Shown one piece after another: positions 1 to 6,978 of a stretch of 64,000 bases of DNA (position 1 is the first letter of the stretch; each line of letters opens with the position of its first letter). The position numbers and the translations under genes are program-made. The notes beneath the pieces were generated by a model. It did not search any database. It saw only the letters and a program-made list of their open reading frames with translations, and was not told the origin of the DNA. This DNA is from an uncultured Paracoccaceae bacterium (GTDB lineage Bacteria; Pseudomonadota; Alphaproteobacteria; Rhodobacterales; Rhodobacteraceae). The stretch lies in the NCBI GenBank assembly GCA_937920555.1, contig CAKZTM010000004.1:1-64000 (forward strand), written 5' to 3'.

Positions 1-1032
1 GGCGTGACCACCATGGTGACCCGCCCCGACACAGACCCGCCCATTGATACGCCGGAAATCCTGCAATTCCAGCACCGCCGCGCCAATTCCGACAGCATCG
101 TGCGCGTCCTGCCAATGGCCTGCCTGACCAAATCCCGCGCAGGCACTGAAATGACCGAAATCGGCTTCATGCAAGACGCTGGTGCCGTGGCCTTCTCCGA
201 TGCCGACAGGCCCGTGACCGACAACAAAGTGCTCACCCGCGCGCTGGCCTACGCCGCCTCCATGGGCGCGCTTGTGATCGGCCACGCCCAAGATGCGAAC
301 CTCTCTCAAGGGGCCGCCGTCACCTCCGGTGCATTTGCCACCAAACTGGGCCTGCCCGCCGTGTCCCCCATCGCCGAGCGCCTGCAAATCGACCGCGATC
401 TGGCCCTCGTCCACGCCACAGGCGTGCGCTACCACATCGACCAAATCTCAACGGATCAAGGCATCCAAGCCCTCCTGCGCGCCCGCCGCGAAGGCACACG
501 CGTCACCGCCGGCGCCTCCGTGCATCACCTGACCCTCAACGAGTTCGATGTGGGCGACTACCGGACATTCTTCAAACTCAAACCGCCCCTGCGCGCCGAA
601 GAGGACCGCCTTGCCATTGTCCAAGCGCTGGCCGACGGCGATATCGACATTATCTCCTCCATGCACACCCCCCAAGACGAGGAAAGCAAACGCCTGCCGT
701 TTGAAGAGGCCGCATCGGGCGCCGTCGCGCTTGAGACACTCCTGCCCGCCACGCTCAGACTGGTCCATGCAGGCCAACTCACCCTGCCGCAACTGTTTCG
801 CGCACTCGCCTTGAACCCGGCAAAACTGTTGGGCCTGCCACAAGGGCGCATGGCCGTGGGCGCACCGGCGGACCTGATCTTGTTCAACCCAAACACACCC
901 TATATTTTGGACCGCGCGACACTCCGGTCGAAATCCAAAAACACGCCCTTTGATCTGCAACGCATGCAAGGCCGCGTGCTGAAAACCTTTCTTGCAGGCG
1001 CGGAAATCTTCCGCCACGATGCATCATCATGA
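1..1032 (+). CDS. pyrC: Dihydroorotase, 5' end cut by window
   Basis: Amidohydrolase-fold dihydroorotase, which cyclises carbamoyl aspartate in de novo pyrimidine synthesis. The reading frame is open to the first base of the window, so the N-terminal part, including the first metal-binding HxH motif, lies outside; about 343 of a usual 420-430 residues are visible. Visible support: the segment PMACLTKSRAGTEMTEIG, the GASVHHLTLNE segment (histidines that fit metal ligands), and the C-terminal NPAKLLGLPQGRMAVGAPAD block typical of amidohydrolases. It overlaps plsY by ATGA, so the two are translated together. Some alphaproteobacteria carry a catalytically weak second PyrC-like protein; that cannot be excluded without the N-terminus. 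Confidence 0.9.
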   Translation, partial: GVTTMVTRPDTDPPIDTPEILQFQHRRANSDSIVRVLPMACLTKSRAGTEMTEIGFMQDAGAVAFSDADRPVTDNKVLTRALAYAASMGALVIGHAQDANLSQGAAVTSGAFATKLGLPAVSPIAERLQIDRDLALVHATGVRYHIDQISTDQGIQALLRARREGTRVTAGASVHHLTLNEFDVGDYRTFFKLKPPLRAEEDRLAIVQALADGDIDIISSMHTPQDEESKRLPFEEAASGAVALETLLPATLRLVHAGQLTLPQLFRALALNPAKLLGLPQGRMAVGAPADLILFNPNTPYILDRATLRSKSKNTPFDLQRMQGRVLKTFLAGAEIFRHDASS

Positions 1033-1622
1033 TTGAAACATTGCAACTTATCGCCGTCTTTATCCTCAGCTACATGATCGGCTCAGTGCCGTTTGGCGTG
1101 CTGATCTCCAACATGTTCGGCCTTGGCGATCTGCGCGCCATAGGCTCGGGCAATATCGGCGCCACCAATGTCCTGCGCACCGGCAACAAATTTGCCGCCG
1201 CCGCCACACTCGCACTCGATATGGCCAAAGGGGCGGTCACGGTCCTTCTGGCCCGGTATTTCCTTGGCGAAACCGCAGCCCTGATCGCAGGATTGGCCGC
1301 CTTCTTGGGCCACCTGTTCCCGCTGTGGCTGAACTTTAAAGGCGGCAAAGGCATGGCCACGTTTTTGGGCGTGATGCTGGCGGTGTGCTTTCCCGCCGGG
1401 CTCATCGCCTGCGCCATATGGCTGATCACCGCCTTTATGGGCCGCATATCCAGCCTGTCAGCCCTCACATCCACACTGATCACACCGCTTTGGCTGCTCT
1501 TGCTTCACAGCTCGACCGCAGCCCTTTTGGGGGTGATCATGGCGCTTTTGGTCTGGGCTAAACACCATGCCAATATCAAACGCCTGCTGGGTGGAACCGA
1601 AAGCCTGATCGGCAAAAGCTGA
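1029..1622 (+). CDS. plsY: Acyl-phosphate:glycerol-3-phosphate acyltransferase PlsY
   Basis: Integral membrane enzyme that transfers an acyl group from acyl phosphate to glycerol 3-phosphate, the first step of phospholipid synthesis. 197 residues, the normal length, with about five hydrophobic segments. The family motifs are visible: SxPFG-type GSVPFGVLI near residue 18, GSGNIGATNVLR near 38, and GHLFPLWLNFKGGKGMAT near 95, where the GGKG loop binds phosphate. The start codon lies inside the pyrC stop (ATGA). The stop codon abuts that of the convergent radical SAM gene with no space (TGATCA). Confidence 0.95.
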   Translation: MIETLQLIAVFILSYMIGSVPFGVLISNMFGLGDLRAIGSGNIGATNVLRTGNKFAAAATLALDMAKGAVTVLLARYFLGETAALIAGLAAFLGHLFPLWLNFKGGKGMATFLGVMLAVCFPAGLIACAIWLITAFMGRISSLSALTSTLITPLWLLLLHSSTAALLGVIMALLVWAKHHANIKRLLGGTESLIGKS

Positions 1623-2645
1623 TCACTCCGCCGCGATTTTTGCCCCCTGATGAGAGGCCCGCCGCAGGTTTTGCGCCAGATTTTGCAATTGCGGCGCTGT
1701 GAGCGCATCCGCATCCGCACGCACCTGACGGGTCAGCGCCTCGTAGCGATCCGCCTGACCTGCCGCGATCCAATCGCGCGCCATATCGCGAAGACGCCCG
1801 TGCCCCAATTGACCCATCTGATAATCGCGCGAAAAGCCGTGGCCCATGGGCACAATCGCCCCGTCTGTCTCAATGCACAACGGATGCACCTGATCGGCAA
1901 ATGTGGTGGGCTCACATTTGGTAAGACCGCCGCGCAACTCTTCGGGCAAACGCGGCTGGAAATCCACCACAATACGCAACCGTTCGCCCATGCGCTTTTG
2001 AATATCCGCCGCCCGTCGCGCCGCCATTAGCGCCGCAGGCTCGTCCACATCCAAACGCTCAAACGCGCCGCCTTCCGCCGCTCGCCCGACAAGGTCCAAA
2101 GGATGCACTTGCAGAATGGAGGCACCGGCCTGCGCCGCGAAATCCGCGGCCCATTCCAGCTCATGGGCGTTGTCGCGGCATAAGGTGAATAAAAACCCAA
2201 ACGCGATCCCGGTCGCGCGCAAAGCAGGCACTTTGGCGGCCATCACCTCAAACGCCTTTGGATTGGCCCGCATCCGGTTGTGCCGCGCAGGCTCCCCGTC
2301 CAGCGAGATGACCACAAGATCAAGAACCGGCTTGAGCGCGTCCAAGCGGCGCTTGTCCAAAAACATGCCATTTGTGACCACAGCAGTTTTCATGTCCCGC
2401 ACCTTTGCGTGGGCCAGAACCTCCGTCATATGCGGATATAAAAACGGCTCCCCGCCCGATAAAGATACAAGCGAATATCCAAGCTCATGCGCATCATCCA
2501 CAGCCAATTTTAAATCAACACTATCAAGCGCTTCCGTCTGATCTGGACCGGATGAGGAATAACAATGCAAACACTGCAAATTACACTTTCGTGTCACATG
2601 AATTTGGAGCGGGCGCGTAGCATAGCTGCGACGTGGATCAGACAT
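1623..2645 (-). CDS. Radical SAM protein, candidate peptide-modifying enzyme
   Basis: 340-residue radical SAM enzyme. The cluster-binding motif CNLQCLHC (Cys21, 25, 28) is followed by GGEP at residues 64-67, both expected for binding SAM and a 4Fe-4S cluster. The C-terminal part (about 240-295) has the layout of a SPASM-type tail (CIETDGAIVPMG, later YQMGQLGHGRLRDMARDW) but holds only Cys244 and Cys257, too few for the usual auxiliary clusters. Ribosome site GAGG lies about 11 bases before the ATG. It is preceded on the same strand, after an 81-base gap with a hairpin, by a 61-codon acidic peptide gene, which suggests a maturase-precursor pair. The reaction and substrate are inferred, not known. 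Other radical SAM roles (cofactor or heme side pathways) remain possible. Confidence 0.85.
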   Translation of the reverse strand: MSDPRRSYATRPLQIHVTRKCNLQCLHCYSSSGPDQTEALDSVDLKLAVDDAHELGYSLVSLSGGEPFLYPHMTEVLAHAKVRDMKTAVVTNGMFLDKRRLDALKPVLDLVVISLDGEPARHNRMRANPKAFEVMAAKVPALRATGIAFGFLFTLCRDNAHELEWAADFAAQAGASILQVHPLDLVGRAAEGGAFERLDVDEPAALMAARRAADIQKRMGERLRIVVDFQPRLPEELRGGLTKCEPTTFADQVHPLCIETDGAIVPMGHGFSRDYQMGQLGHGRLRDMARDWIAAGQADRYEALTRQVRADADALTAPQLQNLAQNLRRASHQGAKIAAE

Positions 2646-2701
2646 GACAAAGACCTCATGGATTAAGAACTTGGGGTGAATAAAATGCGGCGAAGGCCGA
2701 C

Positions 2702-2722
2702 CATTTGGCCGACCTCCAAATG
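2702..2722 (-). other. Intercistronic hairpin between peptide and radical SAM genes
   Basis: A perfect 7-base inverted repeat, CATTTGG and CCAAATG, with a 7-base loop, starts 4 bases after the stop of the small peptide gene and ends 57 bases before the radical SAM start. There is no T-run after it, so it looks more like a stability or attenuation element than a full terminator. Such an element would give more peptide than enzyme from one transcript. Confidence 0.5.
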
Positions 2723-2726
2723 ACGC

Positions 2727-2912
2727 TCAAAATTGCATCATGTCAGGAAGGAACACGATATCATCGACAATACCGTCGATCATCCCGCCATTGCCGAGCA
2801 CACCGCGCACATCAAGCTCTACAGGCTCAAAGCTCACGGCCGAATAATCCGGCTTGGCATTGAAAAAGTCCTCGGGGGCCTGCCCAAGATCGCGCCAATC
2901 AATAATATACAT
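2727..2912 (-). CDS. Small acidic peptide, candidate RiPP precursor
   Basis: 61-residue peptide beginning MYIIDWRDLGQAPEDFF. An in-frame ATG 14 codons upstream (2954) exists, but the start at 2912 has a strong ribosome site (AAAAGGAG, about 7 bases away), so I chose it. The peptide has 9 Asp, 3 Glu, only 1 Lys and 2 Arg, no Cys, and no signal peptide or membrane helix. The second half alternates Gly, Asp and large hydrophobics (GNGGMIDGIVDDIVFLPD) and ends MMQF. It sits directly before a radical SAM gene on the same strand with a hairpin between. This is the normal layout of a ribosomally made peptide and its maturase, but I do not recognise the peptide family. Leader and core cannot be told apart from one sequence. 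Confidence 0.65.
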   Translation of the reverse strand: MYIIDWRDLGQAPEDFFNAKPDYSAVSFEPVELDVRGVLGNGGMIDGIVDDIVFLPDMMQF

Positions 2913-3048
2913 AACAGTAACTCCTTTTGCTAAGTTGGTTGGTAAAAGGAGCAATAATCGGCCCCGCGCAAAAGCTGCGTGAGGATCATCACCGATTTGA
3001 AAGAAAGATGCGCGGCCCGGTCAAGCACCAGACCGCAACGGACCAGAT

Positions 3049-4419
3049 CTAGTAGCTGTACTCGCCGTAAATCTTGGTCAAATCGCCCGCCCATTCGCCG
3101 TTATAACGAGCCAGCAATTCGTCCGACGGGGTTTCGCCGCGCGCAACAATCTCGTGAAGCGCATTCAGGAAATGGGTCTCATCGGGCAGCAACCCGTCAG
3201 CGCCCGTGCGCGCGCGCGCAGCCAAACCGGCCTTTGACACATCAAGCACATCCGCGGCCACATCCAATAGCGACCGCCCGGCAATTTCAGCCTTCAACCC
3301 CAGCTTGGCCGCATCGACCCGAAGCTGCTCACGCTCCTGAGTGCTCCAACCTTTGCAAATGTCCCATGCAGCGTCCAAGGCAGTGCTGTCATACATCAAA
3401 CCCACCCAAAACGCAGGCAACGCGCAAATGCGCCGCCACGGCCCACCATCCGCGCCGCGCATTTCCATGAATTTCTTGATCCGCGCCTCTGGAAATAGCG
3501 TCGTTAGATGATCCGCCCAGTCAGACAATGTGGGCACTTCGCCGGGCAATGCGGGCAGCTTACCTTTGAGGAAATCGCGAAACGACATGCCAAGCGCATC
3601 GATGTACTCACCGTCGCGGTAAACAAAATACATGGGCACGTTGAGCGCGTAATCGACATAACGGTCAAACCCCATACCGTCTTCAAAGACAAACGGCAGC
3701 ATGCCTGTGCGGTCATCATCCAAAGATTGCCAAATCCGCCCGCGCCAGGACTGATAGCCGTTGGGTTTGCCCTCAAAAAACGGCGAGCAGGCAAACAAAG
3801 CCGTGGCAATGGGCTGCAAGGCCAAAGCGACGCGGAACTTCTTGACCATGTCCGCCTCGGACCCGAAATCGAGATTCACCTGAACCGTACAGGTCCGGTA
3901 CATCATTTGTGTGCCATGAGTGCCAACCCGACCCATGTAATCGGTCATCAGCCGGTAGCGCCCTTTGGGCATCATCGGCATTTGATCATGGGTCCACAAA
4001 GGCGCTGCACCCAATCCGATAAACCCCGCGCCAATGGCCTCGGCCACCTCTTGAACCTCGCGCAGATGCACATTCACCTCGTCGCAAGTTTGATGAATGG
4101 TCTCTAAAGGGGCGCCAGACAATTCCAGTTGCCCGCCGGGCTCAAGGGACACATTGGCCCCGTCTTTTTCCAAGCCGATAATGTTCCCGGCTTCGCGGAT
4201 CTCGCTCCAGCCAAAGCGGTCGCGCAACCCTTCCAACATGGCCCGGATTGAGCGCGGACCATCGTAAGGCAAAGGATTGAGCGTGTCTTTGCAATAGCCG
4301 AACTTCTCATGCTCGGTCCCGATGCGCCAATCGGCCTTGGGCTTGCATCCATCGCTCAGGTACTCAGCAAGCTGGTCGCGGTGCTCAATCGGCCCGCCGC
4401 CGGATTGTGGAATAGACAT
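3049..4419 (-). CDS. gshA: Glutamate-cysteine ligase, plant/alphaproteobacterial type
   Basis: Makes gamma-glutamylcysteine, the first step of glutathione synthesis, in the cytosol. 456 residues, the usual length for the GCS2 plant-like class found in alphaproteobacteria. Supporting segments: IGTEHEKFGY near residue 33, LEPGGQLELSGAP near 96, and MYRTCTVQVNLDFGSEADMVKKF near 170. The start ATG follows GAGGACGTCCC. A CTAG-centred dyad lies about 150 bases upstream at 4570-4585. The gene is followed by the small peptide and radical SAM genes on the same strand, 136 bases away; there is no evidence that they are functionally linked. Confidence 0.95.
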   Translation of the reverse strand: MSIPQSGGGPIEHRDQLAEYLSDGCKPKADWRIGTEHEKFGYCKDTLNPLPYDGPRSIRAMLEGLRDRFGWSEIREAGNIIGLEKDGANVSLEPGGQLELSGAPLETIHQTCDEVNVHLREVQEVAEAIGAGFIGLGAAPLWTHDQMPMMPKGRYRLMTDYMGRVGTHGTQMMYRTCTVQVNLDFGSEADMVKKFRVALALQPIATALFACSPFFEGKPNGYQSWRGRIWQSLDDDRTGMLPFVFEDGMGFDRYVDYALNVPMYFVYRDGEYIDALGMSFRDFLKGKLPALPGEVPTLSDWADHLTTLFPEARIKKFMEMRGADGGPWRRICALPAFWVGLMYDSTALDAAWDICKGWSTQEREQLRVDAAKLGLKAEIAGRSLLDVAADVLDVSKAGLAARARTGADGLLPDETHFLNALHEIVARGETPSDELLARYNGEWAGDLTKIYGEYSY

Positions 4420-4569
4420 GGGACGTCCTCAGTTTTTTTCTGCGCTATGGTTAGTGGCCAGATAAGAGCGACACAAGAGCGGAAAGACATATGCAGCCTT
4501 TGGGCATCGGCGCGGCACGTATAATTTGCAGCCGCTCAAAGCCCCAAAACAGGTCAAAATACCGACACT

Positions 4570-4585
4570 ACTCAACTAGTTGAGT
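4570..4585. promoter_or_regulatory. CTAG-centred dyad, copy 1 (upstream of gshA)
   Basis: Perfect 16-base palindrome ACTCAACTAGTTGAGT in the 238-base gap between gshA and the next gene, about 150 bases upstream of the gshA start. The same 16 bases recur at 27409-27424, and related dyads at 9568, 9694, 16434, 31930 and 58482. Could be an operator for a dimeric regulator or a small repeat. Confidence 0.5.
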
Positions 4586-4657
4586 CGAACCGGAAAATAC
4601 AGCAAAAACAAAGCTCTGACCCAAAAATCAGCCACGAAAATTACACAGAATCAGATC

Positions 4658-5191
4658 TCAATGAAACACCCGAGGCGACACGTCCGGCTCGCGCTCCCAA
4701 AGCAGTTGCACATCCTCATAGGGTGCCTCAAAAGCGCGTGAAAATCGCGCAATGCTCAGCCCCGAAAGCGTTGAGAAAACGTCCAAAAGCTGCTCGGCCC
4801 CCGGCGCGTGCTGCGAAATGGTCAATGGTGGCCCGTCCTCATGGTAAAGCACCCATGCGCGCCCGCCCAGCTCGCCGCGGATTTCAAGCCGCATCAAAGC
4901 GTCCAGATCGACAAAGCCGCCCTCATGATCAGGATCAAAAAACCCGACCCGACGCTCGTCAACCAGCACCACACCCTTTTCGTGACCGCTGGGGTGAAGC
5001 CTGAGCTTGGCGATTGCAATCCAAAACCCGGCACCGGCAACACAGGCCAAAACCAAAGGCACAGCGACCACAATCCAACCCGCCGTTGCACTGAGCCGAA
5101 GCGCCATCCAAAGACAGCCAAGCAACAACAAAGCCCAAACAATGGGCTCGGCCAGAAAACGGATTTGCTCGGTAACCTCGCGCCTGATCAT
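4658..5191 (-). CDS. Conserved membrane protein of unknown function
   Basis: 177 residues from the ATG at 5191, which overlaps the rsmE stop as ATGA; a longer frame upstream runs into rsmE and was rejected. Two hydrophobic helices lie near residues 14-55 (EPIVWALLLLGCLWMAL and GWIVVAVPLVLACVAGAGFWIAI). After them comes a soluble part (about 60-177) with a beta-rich look (GVVLVDERRVGFF, WVLYHEDGPPLTI), similar in outline to membrane-anchored PH-like proteins. I do not recognise a named family. Coupling to rsmE suggests only co-transcription. Confidence 0.8.
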   Translation of the reverse strand: MIRREVTEQIRFLAEPIVWALLLLGCLWMALRLSATAGWIVVAVPLVLACVAGAGFWIAIAKLRLHPSGHEKGVVLVDERRVGFFDPDHEGGFVDLDALMRLEIRGELGGRAWVLYHEDGPPLTISQHAPGAEQLLDVFSTLSGLSIARFSRAFEAPYEDVQLLWEREPDVSPRVFH

Positions 5192-5916
5192 CCCCAATCC
5201 CCCCAATGCGCCTGAATAAGCGTCAGACCCGCAATAACGGCCGTGTCGGCCCGCAATATGCGCGGCCCCAAAGACAGCGAAATGCACGCGTCCAGCGTCG
5301 TAATCGCATCCACCTCGCGGGCCGAAAAACCACCCTCGGGGCCGACCAGAAGCACCACAGGACCACTGGGTCCACGCAACTGCGCAAGCGTGTCCGAAGC
5401 GCCCTCTCTTTCGTTCAAAAACAATATCTTACGCCCCACATCTAAATCATCCAAAGCGCGGTTCAACTTCACAACCTCATCAATTCGGGGCAGGTTCATC
5501 CCCCCCGACTGCTCGGCGGCTTCAATGGCGATCTTGACCATCCTGTCGGGCCTGACCCGCTCGGAATTGGTGAACTCTGTAAAGACCGGCGTGATCCGCG
5601 CCACCCCCAATTCCACCGCCTTTTCAACAATAAAATCCGTGCGCGCCCGCTTGACCGGTGCAAACATCAACCAGATATCGGGCAGCGCCACCTGCGCCCG
5701 CGCCTGCGCTTCACATACCAAAACACCCTGCTTGCCGGCCTTATCGACCGATGCCTGCCACTCCCCGTCACGCCCGTTGAACACAAGAACACTGTCGCCA
5801 ACCGACCGGCGCATGACACCGAACAAATAATGCGACTGCTCGCGCGACAGCGCAACACCTTGACCAACCCCCAACCCCTCGTCCACATAGAGGCGAATTC
5901 CAGCAGCTTTTTTCAC
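5188..5916 (-). CDS. rsmE: 16S rRNA m3U1498 methyltransferase RsmE
   Basis: SPOUT-class methyltransferase that N3-methylates U1498 of 16S rRNA using SAM. 242 residues, normal for the family. It has the N-terminal PUA-like part (HYLFGVMRRSVGDSVLVFNGRDGEW) and the C-terminal knot with LLVGPEGGFSAREVD and LSLGPRILRADTA, which form the SAM pocket. KRARTDFIVEKAVELGV near residue 88 is also characteristic. It is divergent from ubiA (26-base gap) and translationally coupled to the downstream membrane protein. Confidence 0.95.
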   Translation of the reverse strand: MKKAAGIRLYVDEGLGVGQGVALSREQSHYLFGVMRRSVGDSVLVFNGRDGEWQASVDKAGKQGVLVCEAQARAQVALPDIWLMFAPVKRARTDFIVEKAVELGVARITPVFTEFTNSERVRPDRMVKIAIEAAEQSGGMNLPRIDEVVKLNRALDDLDVGRKILFLNEREGASDTLAQLRGPSGPVVLLVGPEGGFSAREVDAITTLDACISLSLGPRILRADTAVIAGLTLIQAHWGDWG

Positions 5917-5942
5917 AAATCAGCCCCAAAAGCAGATAACCG

Positions 5943-6929
5943 ATGCGCCAGTCTATGACAGAACGCCCAGATGATGAAAGCCGAAGCGACACCCCAGTGG
6001 CCGACGCCACCGATGCCAATTGGGTGGACCGGTTTGCCCCTGTGCCAACCCGGCCCTATTTGCGGCTGTCGCGCGCCGATCGCCCGGCGGGCACATGGCT
6101 GTTGCTCATTCCGTGTTGGTGGGGGATCGGTCTGGCGGCAGCCACGGGTCATGGCTGGACCGCCCAGAGCATATGGCTGATGATCGCCTGCGCTATGGGG
6201 GCGTTTTTGATGCGCGGGGCGGGCTGTACATGGAACGATATCTCTGACCGGCACATTGACGCGCAAGTCGGCCGCACCCGCTCGCGCCCGATCCCCTCGG
6301 GTCAGGTCACGCCGAAAAAAGCGGCCGTTTGGATGATCGCCCAAGCGCTGCTGGCCTTCGCTATTCTGCTCACCTTCAACACCACCGCCATCATCCTTGG
6401 CATTGTGTCACTGGCCCCGGTGGCCATCTACCCGTTTGCCAAACGCTTCACATGGTGGCCGCAAATATTTCTGGGCATTGCCTTCAACTGGGGGGCCATT
6501 CTGGGCTGGGCGGCGGTCACCGGAACCCTGTCCTTGGCGCCGGTCCTGCTCTATCTGGCGGGGATCATCTGGACACTGTTTTACGACACGATCTATGCCC
6601 ATCAGGACCGCGAAGACGATGCCTTGATCGGGGTGAAATCGACCGCGCGCCTGTTTGCCGAAAACACACCCAAATGGCTGATGGGTTTCTTGATCGCCTG
6701 CACCGTGTTGCTTGCAATGTCGACTATCCTTGCATTGGCCCCAACCCAATCCCCCTTGCCGCTGCTGATCGCATTGGCAGGCGTGTGGGGGTTCGGCTGG
6801 CATCTGGCATGGCAATTGCGCAGATTGGACATCAACGATACCGACCTGTGCCTGAAACTATTTCGCTCAAACCGCGACGCGGGCCTGATCATCGCCTTAA
6901 GTCTTGGGATTGCCGCTTTGTCCGCTTGA
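5943..6929 (+). CDS. ubiA: 4-hydroxybenzoate polyprenyltransferase UbiA
   Basis: Membrane prenyltransferase that attaches the polyprenyl tail to 4-hydroxybenzoate in ubiquinone synthesis. 328 residues with about nine hydrophobic segments. Both Asp-rich motifs that bind Mg-diphosphate are present: NDISDRHID near residue 98 and YDTIYAHQDREDD near 212. An internal ATG (MTERPDD, 5955) is an alternative start; the N-terminal 40 residues are a variable polar extension. Head-to-head with rsmE, so the short gap should hold both promoters. Confidence 0.95.
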   Translation: MRQSMTERPDDESRSDTPVADATDANWVDRFAPVPTRPYLRLSRADRPAGTWLLLIPCWWGIGLAAATGHGWTAQSIWLMIACAMGAFLMRGAGCTWNDISDRHIDAQVGRTRSRPIPSGQVTPKKAAVWMIAQALLAFAILLTFNTTAIILGIVSLAPVAIYPFAKRFTWWPQIFLGIAFNWGAILGWAAVTGTLSLAPVLLYLAGIIWTLFYDTIYAHQDREDDALIGVKSTARLFAENTPKWLMGFLIACTVLLAMSTILALAPTQSPLPLLIALAGVWGFGWHLAWQLRRLDINDTDLCLKLFRSNRDAGLIIALSLGIAALSA

Positions 6930-6978
6930 ATGCAGCCAAGCCCGACGGTAAACAGACGCAAGGCTGTAACGGATCACC

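Noticed and set aside
448-1017. 189-codon antisense frame within pyrC
   Set aside because: Typical GC-rich shadow of a real gene; its translation is unlike any protein family.
2913-2954. Longer 75-residue form of the small acidic peptide
   Set aside because: The added 14 codons cover the strong ribosome site AAAAGGAG, so the ATG at 2912 is the better start.
4570-4585. CTAG dyads as Rho-independent terminators
   Set aside because: No T-run follows any copy, several lie upstream of genes far from preceding stops, and the stems are AT-rich.
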